Assembly (NCBI GenBank): GCA_910584975.1
Contig: CAJUEA010000018.1
Span: forward strand, 1 to 30,054
Direction: 5' to 3'
Length of the DNA: 30,054 nucleotides
Source: an uncultured Christensenella sp.
GTDB lineage: Bacteria; Bacillota; Clostridia; Christensenellales; UBA3700
A program made the translations under genes and the position numbers. The notes under the pieces were generated by a model, which saw only the letters and a program-made list of their open reading frames with translations, had not been told where the DNA came from and searched no databases. Of this stretch, positions 1-8,486 are shown one piece after another (positions within the stretch are counted from its first letter, which is position 1; each line of letters starts with the position of its first letter).

Positions 1-24
1 CCCACAAAAAAGTTATTTTGTGGG
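1..24. terminator. Stem-loop at left edge, possible terminator
   Basis: A perfect 9-bp inverted repeat (CCCACAAAA at 1-9 and TTTTGTGGG at 16-24) surrounds a 6-nt loop. It could be the terminator of a gene lying left of the window. No good T-run follows on the + strand, and the other side is cut off by the window edge, so its direction and function are undecided. Confidence 0.35.
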
Positions 25-70
25 GTAGTTCATAAGGATAATATTTTATTTTGCTCAATACACAGAGTTT

Positions 71-168
71 GAGATTCTTCGACTGCACTTCGTTTCGCTC
101 AGAATGACATGACCAATGTCATTTGGTGTATTCATTTTGTCATCCCGAGCGTAGTCGAGGGATGACAA
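71..168. repeat. Composite intergenic repeat with three nested hairpins
   Basis: Three inverted repeats lie end to end. ATTCT/AGAAT (74-78 and 101-105) flank a GC-richer core containing TTCGTTTCGCTC. AATGACAT/ATGTCATT (103-110 and 116-123) form the second. TTGTCATCCC/GGGATGACAA (137-146 and 159-168) flank GAGCGTAGTCGA. The block is clearly richer in GC than its AT-rich surroundings and has no coding potential. From memory, very similar sequences (a GAATGACA...GAAGAATCTC type and a GTCATCCCGAGC type) are scattered in intergenic regions of many unrelated bacterial genomes, which suggests a dispersed palindromic element. That link is recall, not a search result. Confidence 0.6.
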
Positions 169-293
169 TGCTGTAGCATGATGAAAAGCGTAAGAAAAGT
201 GCATTAAGATTATAGCAAAAAAATGTTTGAATAAAGTGATTTGAAAAATGAAAATATGATGTTTAGTGAAAATTTTGCTGAAAAAAATATTTA

Positions 294-323
294 TTGACAA
301 TAACAAGTTAATTATGGTATACT
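294..323 (+). promoter_or_regulatory. Sigma-A promoter of the GH35 gene
   Basis: The -35 box is TTGACA (294-299), followed by an 18-bp spacer and TATACT (318-323). The -10 is preceded by TGG, which makes it an extended -10. Transcription would begin near 330, about 40 nt before the start codon at 370. The match to the vegetative consensus is strong. Confidence 0.75.
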
Positions 324-369
324 AAAAAAGTATAGAATATAATAAAAATAAGTGTAAAATGAGGGAAAA

Positions 370-2136
370 ATGTTTGAGATTAAAGGAAAAGATTTTCTAC
401 TAAACGGCAAAAAAGTCAATGTGTATTCTGGAGTTATGCATTATTTTAGAATGCAACCTGAATATTGGGAAGACAGATTGACAAAATTGAAATTGTGTGG
501 ATTCAACACTGTGGAAACATATATGTGTTGGAATTTGCATGAGCCAAAGAAAGGTGTTTATGATTTTGAGGGAATGCTTGATATTGAAAGATATATTGAG
601 ATTGCTGGAAAAGTTGGACTTAATGTTATTGTAAGACCAGGTCCTTACATTTGTGCAGAGTGGGATTTTGGTGGATTGCCACCTTGGTTGCTTGCTGACA
701 GAAACATCCGTCTTCGTTGCAACAATGAGCTTTTCAAAAAGCATGTTGAAGATTGGTATGCTGTTATGTTTGACAAAATCCGTCCACACTTGGAGAGTAA
801 TGGTGGCAATGTCGTTATGATGCAAGTTGAAAATGAGTATGGAAGTTTTGGCAATGACTATGAATACTTGGAATTTGTGAAAGAGTTGTTTGCAAAATAT
901 AATATGGATGTTTTGCTTTTTACTTCAGACGGAAACTGGTGCAATATGTTGTCAGGTGGCTCTTTGCCAAGCCTTTACAAAGTGCTTAACTTTGGCAGCA
1001 ACGCAAAAGGTGCATTTGGTGCTTTGGATGGATTCCAAAAAGATATGCCATTGTTTTGTGGAGAGTTTTGGTGTGGTTGGTTTGACCACTGGGGTGAAAA
1101 GCATCACACAAGAAACAGCACATCAGTAGTTAAGGAAATTGAAGATTTTATTGCTCAAGATGCAAACTTTAATGTGTATATGTTTTATGGTGGCACCAAC
1201 TTTGGTTTTTGGGCTGGCTCAAACTTTGAAAGGGGCAAAATTAACCCAACAACCACAAGTTATGACTATTGTGCATTTTTGACAGAGTGGGGCGATTACA
1301 CTCCTGCATATCACGCTGTAAGGGAAGTTATGCATAAGGTGCAAGGGCTTGAAATGCTGCCTTTGGTGGAAAGCCCAAAAATGCAAAATATTGGTGTTGT
1401 AAAAATGACTGAAAGTGCAAAATTGTTTGATAACCTGTCAAAAATCGGTACTAAATTCAGAAGTGCAACGCCTGAAAGTATGGAATATTTCGGTCAAAAC
1501 TATGGTTTTATTTATTATGAAACAAAAATTAAAGGTAAGTATCAAATGCAACCTTTAAAAATTAATGGAGTTCATGATATTGCACATATTTATGTTGATG
1601 ACAAAAAAGTTGCAGTTTTTGACAGAAACAAGAAAACTAATTTGTTAGGTATGAACAAACATCAAATGTTTATTGGTGGCGTTGACGGCGAAAAGAAAAT
1701 TGGTATTCTTGTGGATGCTATGGGCAGAATAAATTATGGCGAAAAACTTGAAGACAGAAAAGGTATTGAAAGTGTTATTTTTGGCAAACAAATTATGTTT
1801 GGTTATGATGTTTATTGCTTGCCAATGGATAATCTTGACAAGCTTGAGTTTACAAATCAAATGGCAAACAATGAGCCAGTTTTTGTAAGAGGCACTTTCA
1901 AAGCAAACAGCAAGGATGAATGTTTTGTGCATATGGACAATTTTGGGAAGGGTAATGTTTGGATAAACGGCTACAATATTGGAAGATATTGGACAAAAAA
2001 AGGCCCTCAAAAAGCACTTTATATTCCAGGAAGTCTTTTGAATACTGACAAAGAAAATGAGATAATTATTTTTGACATTGAAGGCTATAAAAATGCCGAA
2101 GTTGTAATTGACGGAAAGCCTGATTTGGGAAAATAA
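370..2136 (+). CDS. GH35 beta-galactosidase, BgaC-like
   Basis: This is a glycoside hydrolase family 35 beta-galactosidase that removes terminal beta-linked galactose with retention of configuration. The 588 residues match the usual bacterial length. The TIM barrel starts at once (YSGVMHYFR at 19-27, then GFNTVETYMCWNLHEP at 44-59). The acid/base Glu is E156 in QVENEYGSF, and the nucleophile is E232 in CGEFWCGWFDHWG. Beta-sandwich domains follow, with the typical WINGYNIGRYW near the C-terminus. No signal peptide is visible, so it probably acts in the cytoplasm. From memory, length and N-terminal sequence resemble Streptococcus pneumoniae BgaC, which prefers Gal-beta-1,3-GlcNAc; that specificity is inference. 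The start is ATG at 370 behind GAGGG at 361-365. It shares a probable transcript with the lipoprotein gene 55 bases downstream. Confidence 0.93.
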   Translation: MFEIKGKDFLLNGKKVNVYSGVMHYFRMQPEYWEDRLTKLKLCGFNTVETYMCWNLHEPKKGVYDFEGMLDIERYIEIAGKVGLNVIVRPGPYICAEWDFGGLPPWLLADRNIRLRCNNELFKKHVEDWYAVMFDKIRPHLESNGGNVVMMQVENEYGSFGNDYEYLEFVKELFAKYNMDVLLFTSDGNWCNMLSGGSLPSLYKVLNFGSNAKGAFGALDGFQKDMPLFCGEFWCGWFDHWGEKHHTRNSTSVVKEIEDFIAQDANFNVYMFYGGTNFGFWAGSNFERGKINPTTTSYDYCAFLTEWGDYTPAYHAVREVMHKVQGLEMLPLVESPKMQNIGVVKMTESAKLFDNLSKIGTKFRSATPESMEYFGQNYGFIYYETKIKGKYQMQPLKINGVHDIAHIYVDDKKVAVFDRNKKTNLLGMNKHQMFIGGVDGEKKIGILVDAMGRINYGEKLEDRKGIESVIFGKQIMFGYDVYCLPMDNLDKLEFTNQMANNEPVFVRGTFKANSKDECFVHMDNFGKGNVWINGYNIGRYWTKKGPQKALYIPGSLLNTDKENEIIIFDIEGYKNAEVVIDGKPDLGK

Positions 2137-2191
2137 AAATTACATAATGAATATAACTGCATATTATTTGAAAAAATAAAAAGGAGGGATT

Positions 2192-3580
2192 ATGAAAAAG
2201 AAAGTTTTGTTTTTGGTTGTGGCATTAATAATTGTTGCAATGTTTACTTTGGCAGGTTGCAGCCCAAAAAATGATGGGGTGTTGGATTCGTATACTATTC
2301 CACAATTTGATTTGGATGCTACTGCTATGCCAAGCGACATTGAAGACAAGTACAAAGAATTGTATGGCTACAATGTGGTTGATGATGGTGGCAGCGAAAT
2401 AAATTATCTTGCTCACCCTGATGCAGTTATGCTTGATGGCGAAAATGAAGGTAAAATGGTTATTTACTATTCAAAAGGTCACGGCAGAGGTGCAATTGGA
2501 GGAAAAGTTTCTTCAGACAATGGAAAAACTTGGGAAGAAATCAAAAATTTGCCATTAACTTGGAATAATAGCATGGAAACACCAACTGTTTATAAATTGA
2601 GAATGAATAGAGGCACTGCAAATGAGACAAGCAAATATATTTTAATAAGTGGTTGTCCTACTTGGGGTGGCAAATATAAAGGTAACGGATTTAATGTTTC
2701 TTTGAGTGATGATGGTATCACAGGTTGGACAGAATTTCAAAATTTTTATGGTTTGGATCTAAATGGTAAAAAAGGCGAAAACTTTGTTGCATCTATTGTT
2801 GCAATGGCATCACTTACTCAACTTAAAGACGAAAATGGAAATTGGACAAATTCTTGGATGGGCTTTTTCCACGATGATAATGCCTACAACTACAAATCAA
2901 TTTTGACTTTTGATGAGTCTGGACAATATATGAAATGGTCTGCTCCTGAAAAATATTTTGCAAAGTATAGAAAGATTGAGAAAAAAGCTTTTATGTGTGA
3001 AGTTGAGGTTGTAAGAAGTGAATTTGGCGAAGGCAACGAACTTATGTTGCTTGCAAGAAGTAACGGCAGCAATGGCAACAAAGAATATAATGGTTTGATG
3101 TCCGTTTCAACTGACGAAGGAAAAACTTGGAGTGAGCCAAAGCAATTGCCAGCTGCAGTAAATGGCGAGAGATATAAGGCAGATTATCTTGCTGATGGAA
3201 GATTGTTTATTACATTTAGATCTATCAGTAAAAATTTTAACAATTTTGATAAGGTTGATGAAACAAAAGGCATAGGTAATGGCAAGTGGTATAGTGAAGG
3301 TTGGGTTGCATGGGTTGGAACTTATGACGACTTAAAATCTGGTTCAGAAGGTCTATATCGCATTAAACTTGCACACACTTATTTGGAAAATCAAACAAAA
3401 TCTGTTTTGGCAGCAAATGGAGACTGTGGCTATTGTGGAAATATTGTGTTTGGAGATGGCTACAAAGTTATGACATCAACTTATGGAATTTTCAATTCAA
3501 ATAGAGAAAAAACAATCATTGCAAGCAAGATTGTTGATATTAAGCTAATTGACCAAATGTATTTGAAACTTAAAGCTTGA
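2192..3580 (+). CDS. Sialidase-fold (BNR/Asp-box) lipoprotein
   Basis: This is a predicted surface lipoprotein with a sialidase-type beta-propeller. A type II signal peptide is clear: MKKK, a hydrophobic core, and lipobox LAGC with the lipidated Cys at 23. Two good Asp-boxes are seen (SSDNGKTW at 107-114 and STDEGKTW at 306-313), with a degenerate one at 172-179. Asp-boxes are typical of exo-sialidases and related BNR glycosidases. The C-terminal half contains ADGRLFITFR and GDCGYCGNIVFGDG, which resemble that superfamily. I could not identify a full arginine triad or a canonical FRIP motif, so true sialidase activity is unproven, and another BNR-fold glycosidase or a binding protein is possible. 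The start has an excellent AAGGAGGG site 4-5 bases upstream. It lies behind the GH35 gene in the same direction, which suggests joint use in host-glycan breakdown. Confidence 0.8.
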   Translation: MKKKVLFLVVALIIVAMFTLAGCSPKNDGVLDSYTIPQFDLDATAMPSDIEDKYKELYGYNVVDDGGSEINYLAHPDAVMLDGENEGKMVIYYSKGHGRGAIGGKVSSDNGKTWEEIKNLPLTWNNSMETPTVYKLRMNRGTANETSKYILISGCPTWGGKYKGNGFNVSLSDDGITGWTEFQNFYGLDLNGKKGENFVASIVAMASLTQLKDENGNWTNSWMGFFHDDNAYNYKSILTFDESGQYMKWSAPEKYFAKYRKIEKKAFMCEVEVVRSEFGEGNELMLLARSNGSNGNKEYNGLMSVSTDEGKTWSEPKQLPAAVNGERYKADYLADGRLFITFRSISKNFNNFDKVDETKGIGNGKWYSEGWVAWVGTYDDLKSGSEGLYRIKLAHTYLENQTKSVLAANGDCGYCGNIVFGDGYKVMTSTYGIFNSNREKTIIASKIVDIKLIDQMYLKLKA

Positions 3581-3632
3581 GCTGAATTAGAAAATGAAGA
3601 TATAAAATTTAATTTTTAAAATGTATGAATAA

Positions 3633-3670
3633 AAATATGACGGCAGAACTTATGTCGTCATATTTGTTGT
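3633..3670 (+). terminator. Probable terminator of the GH35-lipoprotein unit
   Basis: A perfect 10-bp stem (AAATATGACG at 3633-3642 and CGTCATATTT at 3656-3665) has a 13-nt loop and is followed by a mixed T/G stretch. The T-run is weak, so termination may be partial. Confidence 0.5.
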
Positions 3671-3772
3671 GTCTATGTTTTTAATGTCGAAATTACAGTT
3701 TTATTGTGTTGAGTGGAAAATTGATTTTTTTCTATAAGCTATTTGGTAAAAATATCCTCTGTTAATTTATTA

Positions 3773-3778
3773 TATAAT
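3773..3778 (+). promoter_or_regulatory. Candidate -10 box before the small orphan gene
   Basis: A perfect TATAAT lies 30 bases before the ATG at 3808. No convincing -35 sits 16-19 bases upstream, so only the -10 is supported. Confidence 0.4.
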
Positions 3779-3807
3779 GGTGCAAACTAAAGTTGATAAG
3801 AGGATTT

Positions 3808-4101
3808 ATGCAAGAGAAAGTACCTGTTGAAATGATTGTTCGATTTACTGAAAATGGAGAAATACGCCCACTCAAAGTAATTTTTGGCGATAAAATCTAT
3901 TTGATAGATAAGGTTTACAACAAAGTTTTGACAACTCCAAAAGGTGCATTTGGGGTTGCACTTGAGTATAATTGTTTGATAAATGGACGAAAAAAAAGTA
4001 TTTTTTTTGATAGATACAACAACATTTGGTATGTTTTTAAACAGACAAAAGAAGATAAGCCTACACCTGTTTATAATCCTTTAAATTATAAAATTGAATA
4101 G
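3808..4101 (+). CDS. Small conserved-looking protein of unknown function
   Basis: This 97-residue protein appears beta-rich and soluble, with no signal peptide or membrane segment. I chose ATG 3808 because AAGAGG (3798-3803) sits just upstream; an in-frame TTG at 3793 would place that site inside the gene. The pattern VRFTENGEIRPLKVIFGD, then IDKVYNKV, then a C-terminal IFFDRYNNIWYVF resembles a small protein that I remember lying beside DinB (DNA polymerase IV) genes in Clostridia, sometimes labelled DUF6504-like. No polymerase gene is present here. The assignment is by recall of a pattern and is weak. The gene stands alone between two intergenic regions, so its neighbours give no functional hint. 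Confidence 0.7.
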   Translation: MQEKVPVEMIVRFTENGEIRPLKVIFGDKIYLIDKVYNKVLTTPKGAFGVALEYNCLINGRKKSIFFDRYNNIWYVFKQTKEDKPTPVYNPLNYKIE

Positions 4102-4107
4102 CAAAAA

Positions 4108-4131
4108 TTGAATTAATAGCGATTTTTGACA
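4108..4131 (-). repeat. Dispersed AAAAATCG-TATTA repeat, copy C
   Basis: Read on the minus strand, this copy gives TGTCAAAAATCGCTATTAAT and continues TTCAA. It shares the core AAAAATCGnTATTA with copies at 11834-11869, 16968-17001 and 17511-17545. It lies just after the stop codon of the small orphan gene. Confidence 0.5.
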
Positions 4132-4268
4132 CAAAATTCAAAAAAATCTTAAATTTTATTAGCTTTCTTTTAATGTTATTTTTGTTTTAAGATATTTGGT
4201 TTTGTTGGTGCTCTAAGTAAAAATGTAAAATGTTTAACAAATATTGGTACTTTTTCAGAAATTTATGT

Positions 4269-4274
4269 TATAAT
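4269..4274 (+). promoter_or_regulatory. Candidate -10 box before the phosphoesterase gene
   Basis: TATAAT at 4269-4274 lies about 75 bases before the start codon. The best -35 is TTGGTA at 4244-4249 with a 19-bp spacer, which is only a fair match. Confidence 0.4.
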
Positions 4275-4349
4275 AAAATAATAATACTATTGCATAGATA
4301 TTTTTTGTTGCAATAATTACATATTTTAAAAATTTGGTAGGAGTTAAAA

Positions 4350-7300
4350 ATGAAAAAAACTTTTTGTAAACAAAAAACAACAATCAGTTTGGCATTTGCT
4401 GTTATTTTGATTTTGTGTTTAATTTGCAGTGTTTTTGGAATAGTGTTTGCAGAAGATAATGCGAAAAATGAAATTAGCATTATTCATGTTTCTGACTTGC
4501 ACTATTATCCTACTTATATGTGTTACAAACAAACTGAAAGTGATTATCTAAAAAGTGCTATGCTTGAAAAAAGCAGATTTGAAAGCAAACTTCTCATGGA
4601 AAGCAGTGCTGTTATAAAAAAATTGTTTGAAGAAATTGCAACAAAAAAGCCTGATTACCTTGTTGTGACAGGAGACTTGAGCAGTGATGGCGAGCGAGTT
4701 GCTCTTATTGAAATTGCAAACGCTTTGCGTAGCTTGCAAAACAAAATAAGGGATGACGGAAAAAATAATTTTCAAATTTTTGTAGTTCCAGGCAATCATG
4801 ATATTTTGAACGAGAACGCAACTGATTATTCTGAGCTTAAAGGGAAAAGAATTGATGCTGTTACAAAACTGGAGTTTGTCAAAATATTTGCAGGGCTTGG
4901 CTATCCAAATATGACAAGGGATGAGGCAGAGCAGTTTTATAGCAGTAGCTATTATTCAATAGACGAGGTAAACAAAAAATACTTGCCATATGATGCAAGT
5001 GTTAGCACATATATTCATTCAAACAATGCAGATAATATTGATTTTGTTTACAATGCATTGTCATTTGACGAAAGTTTTTATGTTGGTGGAGTAGCAGAGC
5101 TTGGTGATGGAGAGTTGTCATATATTGCAAAATGCCCTAACAACAACACTTTTATTGCTATTGACGGAATTGTAAAAGGTAGCATTGGTGGCAAAGTTAG
5201 TGATAATGTTTTTAACTGGTTGCAAGACAATAAGGTGCAACATTTAAGTGGGAACCTTATGGCAATGACTCATCACAATGTACTTCCACACTTTACAATG
5301 CAAGAACAATGGACAAAAAATTATCTTTACTCTAATTGGGAAGTCGTAAGAGATTTTATGATTGAGTTGGGTGTGAAGTACAATTTCAGTGGGCATATGC
5401 ACGCAAATGATGTGGCTAGCTATTGCAATTATAGTGGCTATAATTTGTACGATATAGAAACAGGCTCGCCTGTGGGATATGGTGCAGCATACAGAGAGGC
5501 TACAATTAATTTTTATCAAGACGGCGCAAGCGATATGTTGCAAACTTTGCAGACTATTAAAAATGTGGATGTTTCTTTGCTTGTAAACGACGGATATCTG
5601 TCAGAGAGTATGAACATCACTTATCGCGACATTATTAATAATGAAATTATTCAGGATTTAGCTGGATATATTCACAATAATTTGTATAAGAGTATGCTTG
5701 ATGGCGTGCTTGACAAAATGATAAAAGAAGTAAGCCGTGAAAATTTTGTTGAGCTTGTGATTGAAAAAATTGACAGCAGTGTTAAGGACGGAATTGTAAA
5801 ATATATTATAACAAACAATATCAATGAGCTTAGAATTGTGCTTGGAAATTTGTACAATAAAATTCAAAGTGAAACACTTGCGAAATTTGTTTACACTGGC
5901 GAAAAAGAATTTTTGCAAGCAGAGGAAAACAAGCTGAGGGCATATATTTATAACTTCGCAAGCAAAGTGCTTAACATTGAGATACAAAAAAATTATACAA
6001 TTCAAAATATGTTTGTGGATGCCTATACTGCACATTTAAAAGGTAATGAGGATTTGGTGCTTACAGACAGAAATTCACAGCTTAAGTACAGCATAGAGGA
6101 ATGGTTGCCAAGTGGTCAGTTTGTGCAAAGCATTGTTGACATTCTTCGTAGTAACGATAATGGAATTGCACCTTTATTAAAGCAAGTTTTGTCCTCAAAT
6201 TATGACTTGACAATTGGTTTGAGCAGTGAGCAAATAAGAAATATCAACAAATTGGTTAAACTTTACGACACAGAGCTTGCTAGCTTTAATTTGGATAAGT
6301 TCATCAAAAAACTGGCAGGAGATAAGCTTGATAATCTTCCAAGTAGTATGGTGGATAAATCTCTTGATTATGTGCTAACTCAAAGCATTGCTAAAGGTAT
6401 AGGAAGCAAACTTAGTGATGTTGTTCGCTCTTTGGCTACCGACTCAACTTATGACGGCACACTTGGAGAACCAACTAAAGTGCTTTATGATATAAATGAC
6501 CAATTTTCGCATTATGCAGGTGGAAAGGTTCGCGAGGCAAGCATAACAGACGGCAGATTGCCATCAATGCTTACAATGACTTTAGGCGAAAATGTTTATG
6601 CAGATAGAAATTTGGTTTGGTTTACAGATAAAAGTGTAACAGGAAGTCAAGTTCAAATTAGTGAAGGAGATAGGTCTTCATTTAATCCTTTGACTGTTGA
6701 CGGAAGTTGTGAGATTATTGAAATTGATATGCCACTTATGGATGTTGGCATTTTAGCCACTTACACATCAAAAGAAATTGCAAGACATACGGCAAGTATG
6801 AAAGGCTTAAAAGCAGATACGCTTTACACATATAGGGTCGGAGATGCAACAAAAGGCTATTTTAGTGATTTATACACATTCAGAACGCCTATTACAGAAG
6901 ATAAATCAGGTTTTGAAATGCTTATTGTCACCGATATGCAAGGTATGACCCAGTCAAATTATGAAGATAGTGCAAAAATGTTGCAAGCATCTATGCAAGT
7001 AAGCGAAAAAGGATACGATTTAATTCTTAATTTAGGCGATATGGTGGATAGTGGTAAAAACACCAATCAATGGCAGTATTTTTTGGATAGTGGAAGGAAT
7101 TTGTATGGTACAACTCCACAAGTTGTTGTTTCGGGCAATCACGACATTGCCTTGGAAGATAGCAAAATAAACACTGCAAGTGGGCGTTCGCCATTGGATA
7201 TTCACTATAACATAAGCGACAAAAAATATTATTCATTTGATTACAAAAGTGTGCACTTTGTTGTACTTGACACAAATGATATTGTAAATGACAACTTAAG

Positions 7301-8111
7301 TTTTAATCAAATTGATTGGCTAATCAATGATTTGCAACAAAACAAAGATAATCTTGTTGTGGTGGCAATGCACAAGGGTATTTATTCAGCAGGACCACAC
7401 AGAAATGACAAAGAAATAATTAATATGCGAAAAACTTTGGGCAAATTGTTCAGTGATTACAAGGTTGAACTTGTTTTGCAGGGACACGACCATGTTTACA
7501 GCGAAAGTTTTTATATGGATGGAGAAGGCAAAAAAACAAAAGTGCCTGCTTACAATCAAGGTGCCCCAATAAACAATAATAGTGGTGGAGTGCTTTATAT
7601 AACAATGGGTTCAAGTGGTAACAAATATTATAGTTTTGCAGATGAAAACATTGATTATATTAGTAAAGGAAAATTTTTCCACACCCCAACTTTGCAAAAT
7701 CCAACTTTTGGAAGGTTAGTTTTTGACGGCGAAAACATAAAATCATTTGCTTATGAGTATGACTTGGAAAAAAATCAAATCAATCAGTTGAAATTTTTCA
7801 ACAAAAACAGAATTGCTTTGATTGTTTCAATAGTAACTGCAATAATTATTGTTATTGGTGTAGGTGTTTTGATATTTATCTTGGTGCTAAATCACAAAAA
7901 GAAATTGGCAGCTTGCATAAAAGAAAACGAATTGGAAAATCAAAATGAAAATTCCAAAATTATTATAAAAATTAATGGTGGTAACAAAGATGACAATCTT
8001 AATTGTACCACAGATAACAATTTAAATGCTGAAAATTTTGAAAATCAAAGCAATAATCAGCTTGAAGATGAGGCTAATGGAATAGACGGCAATCAAAAAA
8101 TAGATAAATAA
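4350..8111 (+). CDS. Membrane-anchored protein with two metallophosphoesterase domains
   Basis: This 1253-residue exported protein carries two separate calcineurin-like phosphoesterase domains. A signal peptide occupies about residues 1-34 (core ISLAFAVILILCLICSVFG, end near VFAED). Domain 1 (about 42-390) shows the full metal set: D49 and H51 in SDLH, D109 in GDL, N149-H150-D151 in GNHD, H308-H309, and H349-M-H351 in GHMH. Residues of about 400-770 are charged and mostly helical-looking, with no family I recognise. A purple-acid-phosphatase-like module follows: a probable FN3-like segment at about 770-850, then D862 in TDMQ, G896-D897, GNHD at 929-932, H1008, and GHDH at 1045-1048. A membrane helix (1155-1180), the stop-transfer HKKK and an Asn/Asp-rich cytoplasmic tail complete it. 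It would release phosphate from extracellular phosphoesters; the substrates are unknown. GGTAGGAG upstream supports the ATG. Confidence 0.88.
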   Translation: MKKTFCKQKTTISLAFAVILILCLICSVFGIVFAEDNAKNEISIIHVSDLHYYPTYMCYKQTESDYLKSAMLEKSRFESKLLMESSAVIKKLFEEIATKKPDYLVVTGDLSSDGERVALIEIANALRSLQNKIRDDGKNNFQIFVVPGNHDILNENATDYSELKGKRIDAVTKLEFVKIFAGLGYPNMTRDEAEQFYSSSYYSIDEVNKKYLPYDASVSTYIHSNNADNIDFVYNALSFDESFYVGGVAELGDGELSYIAKCPNNNTFIAIDGIVKGSIGGKVSDNVFNWLQDNKVQHLSGNLMAMTHHNVLPHFTMQEQWTKNYLYSNWEVVRDFMIELGVKYNFSGHMHANDVASYCNYSGYNLYDIETGSPVGYGAAYREATINFYQDGASDMLQTLQTIKNVDVSLLVNDGYLSESMNITYRDIINNEIIQDLAGYIHNNLYKSMLDGVLDKMIKEVSRENFVELVIEKIDSSVKDGIVKYIITNNINELRIVLGNLYNKIQSETLAKFVYTGEKEFLQAEENKLRAYIYNFASKVLNIEIQKNYTIQNMFVDAYTAHLKGNEDLVLTDRNSQLKYSIEEWLPSGQFVQSIVDILRSNDNGIAPLLKQVLSSNYDLTIGLSSEQIRNINKLVKLYDTELASFNLDKFIKKLAGDKLDNLPSSMVDKSLDYVLTQSIAKGIGSKLSDVVRSLATDSTYDGTLGEPTKVLYDINDQFSHYAGGKVREASITDGRLPSMLTMTLGENVYADRNLVWFTDKSVTGSQVQISEGDRSSFNPLTVDGSCEIIEIDMPLMDVGILATYTSKEIARHTASMKGLKADTLYTYRVGDATKGYFSDLYTFRTPITEDKSGFEMLIVTDMQGMTQSNYEDSAKMLQASMQVSEKGYDLILNLGDMVDSGKNTNQWQYFLDSGRNLYGTTPQVVVSGNHDIALEDSKINTASGRSPLDIHYNISDKKYYSFDYKSVHFVVLDTNDIVNDNLSFNQIDWLINDLQQNKDNLVVVAMHKGIYSAGPHRNDKEIINMRKTLGKLFSDYKVELVLQGHDHVYSESFYMDGEGKKTKVPAYNQGAPINNNSGGVLYITMGSSGNKYYSFADENIDYISKGKFFHTPTLQNPTFGRLVFDGENIKSFAYEYDLEKNQINQLKFFNKNRIALIVSIVTAIIIVIGVGVLIFILVLNHKKKLAACIKENELENQNENSKIIIKINGGNKDDNLNCTTDNNLNAENFENQSNNQLEDEANGIDGNQKIDK

Positions 8112-8127
8112 TAGGGATAAAATTAAA

Positions 8128-8373
8128 ATGACACTAAATCAATCATTTGCAATCAGAGTAAGAGAGATTTTGAAAGAAAAAGGGATGACCCAATATAAGC
8201 TGGAACAACTGACAGGTTTGTATCATAGCACAATGAATGCAATGATGAATAACAGAATAAAATCTTCTAATTTTAAAACTATGGCGTTAATTATAAGAGA
8301 GTTGGGGATGTCAGTTACAGAATTTTTTGATAGTCCGATTTTTGATTTTAACAATTTGGACATTGACGACTAA
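8128..8373 (+). CDS. Small XRE-family helix-turn-helix regulator
   Basis: This 81-residue protein is little more than a Cro/C1-type helix-turn-helix domain. ILKEKGMTQYKLEQLTGL (about 14-31) gives the first helices, the HSTMNAMMNNR segment is the recognition region, and LGMSVTEFFDS is the usual C-terminal helix of the family. A short acidic tail follows. It would bind DNA as a dimer; its target is unknown. It begins 16 bases after the phosphoesterase stop codon, so the two are probably co-transcribed. It also lies just upstream of the pyr promoter, but nothing in the sequence ties it to pyrimidine control. An AGGGAT site precedes the ATG by about ten bases. Confidence 0.85.
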   Translation: MTLNQSFAIRVREILKEKGMTQYKLEQLTGLYHSTMNAMMNNRIKSSNFKTMALIIRELGMSVTEFFDSPIFDFNNLDIDD

Positions 8374-8446
8374 AACAGCATTTAAAATGTATAAAATATT
8401 TATATAGACTTTGCATAAATTTTGCATTAAAGTTTTTGCAAACTAC

Positions 8447-8475
8447 TAGACAAATTTTGTTAAATGTGCTATATT
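8447..8475 (+). promoter_or_regulatory. Promoter of the pyr cluster
   Basis: The -35 box is TAGACA (8447-8452), followed by a 17-bp spacer and TATATT (8470-8475). TGC precedes the -10, giving an extended -10. The start point would be near 8482, leaving a leader of about 155 nt before pyrB. Three TTTGCA motifs (8410, 8421 and 8435) lie just upstream of the -35; their meaning is unknown. Confidence 0.65.
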
Positions 8476-8486
8476 AATAATGTAAA

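Noticed and set aside
55..306. Minus-strand reading frame across the left intergenic region
   Set aside because: It runs through the palindromic repeat and the promoter and has low-complexity, non-protein-like composition.
8128..8373. XRE regulator as controller of the pyr cluster
   Set aside because: It is close to the pyr promoter, but the leader switch explains control and no palindromic operator is evident there.
8410..8440. TTTGCA repeats as a CRISPR-like or regulatory array
   Set aside because: There are only three 6-base units with uneven spacing in AT-rich DNA; too little to call beyond a note at the pyr promoter.
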